From the NCBI RefSeq assembly GCF_001698815.1, contig NZ_LGSI01000013.1, positions 1 to 64,000 on the forward strand: 64,000 nucleotides of DNA, in the 5' to 3' direction. Below are positions 59,212 to 64,000 of this stretch, one piece after another; positions within the stretch are counted from its first letter, which is position 1, and every line of letters starts with the position of its first letter. The translations under genes were made by a program, and so were the position numbers. The DNA comes from Pseudomonas syringae (lineage in GTDB: Bacteria > Pseudomonadota > Gammaproteobacteria > Pseudomonadales > Pseudomonadaceae). Under the pieces are notes generated by a model. That model saw nothing but the letters and a program-made list of their open reading frames with translations, was not told the DNA's origin and ran no database searches.

Positions 59212-59243
59212 AAAAAATGCCGCTCACTGAGCGGCATTTTTTA
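59212..59243. terminator. bidirectional terminator after gcvH
   Basis: AAAAAATGCCGCTCA / TGAGCGGCATTTTTT, a strong stem with A and T flanks, about 18 bases past gcvH and 13 before the convergent DUF2388 gene end. Confidence 0.88.
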
Positions 59244-59255
59244 TTGCATCTGCGA

Positions 59256-59579
59256 TTACTGGTTATCGGCAACCAGGTTTTTCGCCAGGATCGCGTTGGC
59301 GAGATCCATGTCGGTTGCTTTCAGGCCTGGATTATCGATACGCGCCTGTTGAATTGCTGCTTCCAGGAACGGGCCGCGAATGCCGCCTTCGCTGGCGACA
59401 AAGCTGCCGGCGTCATCTTGAGCGGCGATGATCAGCTTGTGATCCTTGAACGTCAGATAAGTAGAACCGGTGGTGGCGCCCGAGGAAATCACATCACGCC
59501 AGAACCCCGCGTCAGCCATTGCTGAACCAACCGGGAGAGAAAGCAAAGCGAACGTGGCGACAGCAAGCTTGAGACGCAT
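59256..59579 (-). CDS. DUF2388 family exported protein
   Basis: A 107-residue protein with signal peptide MRLKLAVATFALLSLPVGSA ending AMADAG, then SSGATTGSTYLTFKDHKLIIAAQDDAGSFVASEGGIRGPFLEAAIQQARI. This is the Pseudomonas DUF2388 pattern, usually present in several copies per genome and of unknown function. ATG at 59579 has GGAG upstream. Presumed periplasmic. Confidence 0.85.
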   Translation of the reverse strand: MRLKLAVATFALLSLPVGSAMADAGFWRDVISSGATTGSTYLTFKDHKLIIAAQDDAGSFVASEGGIRGPFLEAAIQQARIDNPGLKATDMDLANAILAKNLVADNQ

Positions 59580-59674
59580 GGTGGGGATACTCCAACTATG
59601 GATGTTCTGAGACCGTTGGATAGGTGAAGTGAGGTGGTAGTTCCGTTGAGCGGTCTGCGGAACACCGTTGATCC

Positions 59675-59753
59675 CGTAGGAGCGAACTTGTTCGCGAGGC
59701 GGCAATCCCGTTTACGCAGGTCCAATGCCTCGCCAACAAGTTGGCTCCTACAG
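59675..59753. repeat. REP, hybrid arms
   Basis: Left arm GTAGGAGCGAACTTGTTCGCGAGGC, right arm GCCTCGCCAACAAGTTGGCTCCTACAG, upstream of the DUF2388 gene and after nfeD. Confidence 0.82.
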
Positions 59754-59760
59754 CGTCAAG

Positions 59761-60207
59761 TTATATCACCTCAACCCGCAAAATCGCCCCATCCTGACCA
59801 ATCACCCGCACCTGACTGCCCACCGCCGTGTCCGGGCCGGTCACGATCCATACGCCATCACCGACCTTGATCTTGCCGCGTCCGTCGATGATTGCGTCGT
59901 GCACCATGAACGTTCGGCCGATCAGCGCCTGGCCGCGCATGTTCAAGCCAGGCTGATCGGAAGGTCGGAATACGCTGCGTTGCCGCCGCCACCAATACAC
60001 CGCCGTGAGCACTGAAAGCAGGGCGAACAGCAGGAACTGCACGGTCCATGGCATGTGTGGAAACACGAAAGTCAGGATGCCGACGGCCGCAGCGGCGACG
60101 CCGATCCACAGCAGATAACCGCCCGCGCCGAACACCTCCAGAATCAACAGCACCGTGCCAAGCCCCAGCCAATCCCAGAACGACAGGTTTTGCAGGAATT
60201 CCCACAT
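59761..60207 (-). CDS. NfeD family membrane protein
   Basis: A 148-residue protein with two or three membrane segments (residues 10-70) and a C-terminal OB-fold (RGQALIGRTFMVHDAIIDGRGKIKVGDGVWIVTGPDTAVGSQVRVIGQDGAILRVEVI) that typifies NfeD. Its partner stomatin-like protein is the gene directly upstream, nine bases away; such pairs act in membrane microdomains and quality control. Confidence 0.9.
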   Translation of the reverse strand: MWEFLQNLSFWDWLGLGTVLLILEVFGAGGYLLWIGVAAAAVGILTFVFPHMPWTVQFLLFALLSVLTAVYWWRRQRSVFRPSDQPGLNMRGQALIGRTFMVHDAIIDGRGKIKVGDGVWIVTGPDTAVGSQVRVIGQDGAILRVEVI

Positions 60208-60216
60208 GGTCGCGCC

Positions 60217-61137
60217 TCAGGTCTTCTTGCCGTCGAAAGTGGCTTTTACGATCTCGCCGATACCGCCGACCGCGCCGATCACCTGACTGGCTTCGAGTGG
60301 CATGAGGATGACCTTGCTGTTGTTGGCCGACGCGAGTTTGCCCAGCGCATCAATGTACTTCTGCGCGACGAAGTAGTTGATGGCCTGCACGTTGCCGCCC
60401 GCGATGGCGTCGGACACCACTTGCGTGGCCCGTGCTTCGGCTTCGGCTTGACGCTCACGCGCCTCGGACTCCAGAAACGCGGCCTGACGACCCCCTTCGG
60501 CTTCGAGAATCTGCGCCTGCTTCTTGCCTTCGGCAGTCAGAATCGCGGCGGCGCGCAGGCCTTCGGCTTCAAGGATCTGCGCACGCTTGATCCGCTCGGC
60601 TTTCATTTGCCCGGACATCGCCGCCATCAGGTCGGCGGGCGGGCTGATGTCCTTGATTTCGATCCGCGTGATCTTGATGCCCCAGGGCGCCGTAGCTTCA
60701 TCGACGGTGCGCAGCAGCTTTTCATTGATGTTGTCGCGCTGGCTGAGCATCGCATCCAGCTCCATGGAGCCGAGCACGGTACGAATGTTGGTCTGCAACA
60801 GATTGCGGATGGCGTGTTCGAGGTTGTTCACCTCATAAGCGGCCTGCGCGGTATTGACCACCTGGAAGAAACACACCGCGTCGATCTGCACCGTGGCGTT
60901 GTCGGCGGTGATGACTTCCTGGGGCGGGATATCCAGCACGCTTTCCATGACGTTGATCTTGCGCCCGATGCGATCCATCACTGGCACGATGATATTCAGG
61001 CCCGGTTTGAGCGTGTTGGTATAACGGCCGAAGCGCTCCACGGTCCATTGATAGCCTTGCGGCACAACCTTGAACCCCATGAAGACAATGGCAATCGCCA
61101 GGCCGACAAACAGCAGGACTACAGTACCGATTTGCAT
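60217..61137 (-). CDS. qmcA: SPFH/Band 7 stomatin-like protein
   Basis: Membrane scaffold of the stomatin/QmcA type, 306 residues. One N-terminal membrane anchor ([35 protein letters not shown]), the SPFH domain with [46 protein letters not shown], and a long Ala/Glu coiled coil ([36 protein letters not shown]). Operon with nfeD. Confidence 0.93.
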   Translation of the reverse strand: MQIGTVVLLFVGLAIAIVFMGFKVVPQGYQWTVERFGRYTNTLKPGLNIIVPVMDRIGRKINVMESVLDIPPQEVITADNATVQIDAVCFFQVVNTAQAAYEVNNLEHAIRNLLQTNIRTVLGSMELDAMLSQRDNINEKLLRTVDEATAPWGIKITRIEIKDISPPADLMAAMSGQMKAERIKRAQILEAEGLRAAAILTAEGKKQAQILEAEGGRQAAFLESEARERQAEAEARATQVVSDAIAGGNVQAINYFVAQKYIDALGKLASANNSKVILMPLEASQVIGAVGGIGEIVKATFDGKKT

Positions 61138-61173
61138 AACTTTTCCCTGTTTTAGCGATGATTAAGTAATTCT

Positions 61174-61318
61174 TGTTGGAGCGAGCCTTGCTGTAGGACC
61201 GGCTTTAGCCGGGAGGGCAATTCAAGCTTCGCGACTGAAGTCGCTCCTACGGTCGCTCCTACGGTCGCTCCTACGGCCGATTCGCGGGCAAGTCGGAACG
61301 CCCCCGCTCGCGCCAACG
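61174..61318. repeat. composite REP with tandem 12-mers
   Basis: Fragments of two REP classes joined: GTTGGAGCGAGCC, then GTAGGACCGGCTTTAGCCGGGAGG, then TCGCTCCTACGG repeated three times in tandem (61241-61276), then TTCGCGGGCAAGTCGGAACG. A site of repeated REP rearrangement, between the divergent... sides of the stomatin and secretion-ATPase genes on the minus strand. Confidence 0.85.
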
Positions 61319-61346
61319 GGTTCTCCGAACATCCACGAATATGAAC

Positions 61347-63131
61347 TCACCGCTGCTCACTCTGCGGTGTCACGCGCAGCACTTCTTCAAGCGTAGTCAG
61401 CCCGGCCGAGACTTTTTGCGCGCCGGACAGACGCAGGCTACGCATGCCTTCCTTGAACGCCTGGCGACGCATCGCCGTAAGGTCCAGGTCGGCGCTGATC
61501 AGCGCCCGCACGTTATCCGACATCAACATGATTTCGTACACCCCCGCGCGGCCGCGATAACCGGTATCGCGACATTCCACGCAACCCACGGCGCGGTGAG
61601 CGCCGGTTGGCACGGGCGCCTGCCACGGGCGCGTGAGGGTTTGCCAATCGGTTTCGTCCAGCGCAATCGGCGCCTTGCAGTGCGGGCACAAGGTGCGCAC
61701 CAGACGCTGGGCCATGACACCCAGAATCGTCGCCTTGAGCAGATAATGCGGCACGCCCAGTTCCAGCATCCGGCTGATGGCGCTGGGCGCGTCGTTGGTG
61801 TGCAGGGTGGAAAGCACCAAGTGACCGGTCAACGCCGCCTGAATCGCCATTTCGGCGGTCTCCAGGTCGCGAATTTCGCCGATCATGATGATATCCGGAT
61901 CTTGCCGCATCAAGGCGCGCACGCCGCTGGCGAACGTCAGGTCAATGTTGTGCTGCACCTGCATCTGATTGAAAGCCGGCTCGACCATCTCGATGGGGTC
62001 TTCGATGGTGCACAGGTTGACCTCTTCGGTCGCCAGCTTTTTCAGAGTGGTGTACAGCGTGGTTGTCTTGCCCGAACCGGTCGGGCCGGTCACCAGAATG
62101 ATGCCGTTGGGCTGGCGGGTCATGCCTTCCCAGCGGCGCAGGTCGTCGCTGGAAAATCCTAGCTGATCGAAATCCTTGAGCAGCACTTCCGGGTCGAAGA
62201 TCCGCATGACCATCTTCTCGCCAAACGCCGTGGGCAGCGTCGACAGCCGCAGCTCTACTTCGCCGCCTTCGGGCGTAGTGGTCTTGACCCGGCCGTCCTG
62301 AGGTTTGCGTTTCTCGGCAACGTTCATCCGGCCCAGGCTTTTCAGGCGACTGACGATGGCCATGGTGACTTGCGCGGGAAATTGATAGACGTTGTGCAGC
62401 ACGCCGTCGATGCGAAAGCGCACTGTGCCCTGCTCGCGACGCGGCTCGATATGAATGTCGCTGGCGCGCTGCTGAAACGCGTACTGAAACAGCCAGTCGA
62501 CGATATTGACGATATGCGCGTCGTTGGCGTCTGGTTCCTGATCGCTGGCGCCCAGTTTGAGCAGCTGTTCAAAATTGCCCATGTTGCTGATTTTTTGATC
62601 GACTGCCGTGGCGCCGCTCACCGACTTGGCCAGGCGGAAAAATTCCACGGCCACACGCTGGATATCCACGGGGTTGGCGACCACGCGCTTGATCGGCAGC
62701 TTCAAGACATGCGCCAGATCGGCTTCCCAGCCATTCACATAAGGCTGCGCACTGGCGATGGTCACCGAATCACGGTCCACCGCCACGGCGAGAATCTTGT
62801 GGCGCTGGGCGAATGCATAAGACATCAACGGCGTCACCGCCGCGACGTTGATCTTCAGCGGATCGATGCGCATATATGGCTGCCCGCTTTGCTGCGCGAG
62901 CCAGGCCGTCAGGGTCTCCAGATCCAGTTTGCGACCCGGACGCTTGAGGTCATCAAGCTGCTGGGCAGCGATGAACTCTAGCGGATGCAACTGGATGTTC
63001 GCGGCAGTGCGCCGCAGGGTCAACGCATCTTCGGCGCTGCTCTGATCAATGAAGCCCTGAACGACCAGATCGCGCAGCAGATCATTCAGATCCAGCCAGC
63101 GGTCCTGGTTTGATGAGGCGAGGACTGACAT
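61347..63131 (-). CDS. GspE/PilB-type secretion ATPase
   Basis: Type II/IV secretion superfamily ATPase of 594 residues, without neighbouring pilus or secretion genes. N-terminal MshEN-like region, then Walker A TGPTGSGKTTTLY (349-357 region), Asp box NLCTIEDPIE, Walker B VRALMRQDPDIIMIGEIRDLETAEMAIQAALTGH and a C-terminal zinc tetracysteine (CPHCKAP ... CVECRDTGYRGR). AAGGAAT precedes the ATG. What it powers is unknown. Confidence 0.9.
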   Translation of the reverse strand: MSVLASSNQDRWLDLNDLLRDLVVQGFIDQSSAEDALTLRRTAANIQLHPLEFIAAQQLDDLKRPGRKLDLETLTAWLAQQSGQPYMRIDPLKINVAAVTPLMSYAFAQRHKILAVAVDRDSVTIASAQPYVNGWEADLAHVLKLPIKRVVANPVDIQRVAVEFFRLAKSVSGATAVDQKISNMGNFEQLLKLGASDQEPDANDAHIVNIVDWLFQYAFQQRASDIHIEPRREQGTVRFRIDGVLHNVYQFPAQVTMAIVSRLKSLGRMNVAEKRKPQDGRVKTTTPEGGEVELRLSTLPTAFGEKMVMRIFDPEVLLKDFDQLGFSSDDLRRWEGMTRQPNGIILVTGPTGSGKTTTLYTTLKKLATEEVNLCTIEDPIEMVEPAFNQMQVQHNIDLTFASGVRALMRQDPDIIMIGEIRDLETAEMAIQAALTGHLVLSTLHTNDAPSAISRMLELGVPHYLLKATILGVMAQRLVRTLCPHCKAPIALDETDWQTLTRPWQAPVPTGAHRAVGCVECRDTGYRGRAGVYEIMLMSDNVRALISADLDLTAMRRQAFKEGMRSLRLSGAQKVSAGLTTLEEVLRVTPQSEQR

Positions 63132-63240
63132 GCGGATTCCTTTGGACGATTCAGCTCATACGAGAAGCCAGAGTAGTCCCAAGCGTGCCAGTTGTTGCGT
63201 TCGCTGTCTGTTTAACAGTTGCGAAAATTTTCCGCGCGGC

Positions 63241-63588
63241 TCAACCCGCCGCCAGAGAAACCGGCGAAGCCGTCATGTGCGCTTGCGCTACCTGCTCAAC
63301 TTCAACCGAGCAGACGCTGATCAGGCTGCGCATTTTTTCACCGATGACCTGCGCCCGGTGCCAGGTCAGCTGGTCGATCTGCACATCGACCATCAGCAAG
63401 TCGTCCTGACGCAACACGCTGACCTGTTGCGGGATCAGGTACTGCATGGCGAACAGGTTGAGCAATCGGCACAGCGAATCGGGTTCGGCTTCGACCAGGA
63501 TCTGGTAGCGCACGCAGCACTGCGCGTTGCTGGCCGACCAGGCGTCGGTGCGGTGCTGCGAGGTGGAAACGGCTTCGAGAGTGGGCAT
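63241..63588 (-). CDS. ACT-like small protein
   Basis: A 115-residue protein whose core (CVRYQILVEAEPDSLCRLLNLFAMQYLIPQQVSVLRQDDLLMVDVQIDQLTWHRAQVIGEKMRSLISVCSVEVEQ) has the beta-alpha-beta pattern of ACT domains, such as the IlvM regulatory subunit. AGAGG lies before ATG 63588. Divergent from an Lrp-family gene, so it may be an amino-acid sensor or that regulator's target. Specific function unknown. Confidence 0.65.
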   Translation of the reverse strand: MPTLEAVSTSQHRTDAWSASNAQCCVRYQILVEAEPDSLCRLLNLFAMQYLIPQQVSVLRQDDLLMVDVQIDQLTWHRAQVIGEKMRSLISVCSVEVEQVAQAHMTASPVSLAAG

Positions 63589-63727
63589 GCGGGCCTCTGC
63601 GGTTAGCGGCATGAAATCGATGTGGGAAATTCTTGCATGCAGCAGGGGAAATATCTGACCTATGATCGATTGAATTGCGCTATTTTCGAATTGTTAATGC
63701 GCCAACACCCTACATCGAGAAATTGTT

Positions 63728-64000
63728 ATGCAAACCGAGCTGGACGCCTACGACCGCAAGATACTCGCGCTGCTGCAAGAGGACGCCTCGCTGTCGAGCG
63801 CGCAAATCGCCGAGCAGGTCGGATTGTCGCAGTCGCCGTGCTGGCGGCGGATCCAGCGCCTCAAGGATGAAGGCGTGATTCGTCGGCAAGTGACACTGCT
63901 GGATCGCAAGAAAATCGGCCTGAATACGCAGATTTTTGCCGAGGTCAAACTCAACGCTCACGGCCGTTCGAACTTCACTGAGTTCACCGATGCCATTCGC
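63728..64000 (+). CDS. Lrp/AsnC family regulator, cut by window end
   Basis: First 91 residues of a transcription regulator: MQTELDAYDRKILALLQEDA, then the helix-turn-helix SLSSAQIAEQVGLSQSPCWRRIQRLKDEGVIRRQVTLLDRKKIGLN and the start of the RAM ligand domain. The frame runs off the right edge with no stop. Divergent from the ACT-like gene across 139 bases. Confidence 0.9.
   Translation, partial: MQTELDAYDRKILALLQEDASLSSAQIAEQVGLSQSPCWRRIQRLKDEGVIRRQVTLLDRKKIGLNTQIFAEVKLNAHGRSNFTEFTDAIR

Noticed and set aside
61174..61318. repeat cluster as a CRISPR array
   Set aside because: Units are REP fragments and a contiguous 12-base tandem repeat with no spacers and no cas genes.

Overview
The window is about 64 kb of chromosomal DNA from a Pseudomonas species, most like the fluorescens/syringae side of the genus. 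The evidence is genus-typical gene order (hslO, hslR, rimABK, amgRS, tex, gshA, argA, argE; trxA, rho, ubiD; ygfA, 6S RNA, zapA, ygfB, pepP, ubiH, ubiI, gcvTH), high-GC coding bias, and at least 14 Pseudomonas-type REP palindromes between genes. No prophage, integrase, insertion sequence, tRNA, rRNA or CRISPR array was seen. The whole assignment is from recognition of protein families and gene order; no database was searched.

Layout. (1) 0.1-13.1 kb is a sulfur region: serine acetyltransferase (epsC), D-cysteine desulfhydrase, a cystine ABC importer, two SfnB-type flavin oxidoreductases with an FMN monooxygenase, and a MetNIQ importer. It is interrupted at 4.8-6.4 kb by an AT-richer stretch carrying a two-domain protein of unknown function and a tiny secreted or membrane peptide. 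Two short open frames with good ribosome-binding sites precede the cystine and SfnB operons, and the same promoter-type motif lies upstream of both. (2) 14.0-31.6 kb is housekeeping: pckA, hslO, a truncated PAP2-like gene, hslR, the rimABK ribosome-modification operon, the amgRS two-component pair, tex, gshA, argA, argE and a CYTH-CHAD phosphatase. (3) 31.7-35.6 kb is a polar amino-acid ABC importer divergent from a FadR-type regulator, with two near-identical operator-like palindromes. (4) 35.7-45.2 kb holds trxA, rho, an O-antigen-type acyltransferase, ubiD with a ferredoxin reductase, an outer-membrane-like protein, a ChaC homologue and glpT. (5) 45.4-50.7 kb holds a TonB-domain protein, a quinone reductase, a FliL-like protein, an EVE protein, a 50-residue membrane peptide, 5-formyl-THF cyclo-ligase, the 6S RNA gene, zapA, a ZapB-like coiled coil and ygfB. 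(6) 50.8-59.2 kb holds pepP-ubiH-ubiI, an iron importer lacking its ATPase, and gcvT-gcvH without gcvP. (7) 59.2-64.0 kb holds a DUF2388 protein, a stomatin/NfeD pair, an orphan type II/IV secretion ATPase, an ACT-like small protein and the start of an Lrp-family regulator cut by the window edge.

The most noteworthy items are the two short leader frames with a shared upstream motif in the sulfur region, the twin palindromes around the GntR gene (whose start codon lacks a properly spaced Shine-Dalgarno), the terminator-like hairpin between amgR and amgS, the PAP2 gene that stops just before a REP, and the small unannotated-size genes at 6260, 48256 and 53321. None is proven here to be a new system.
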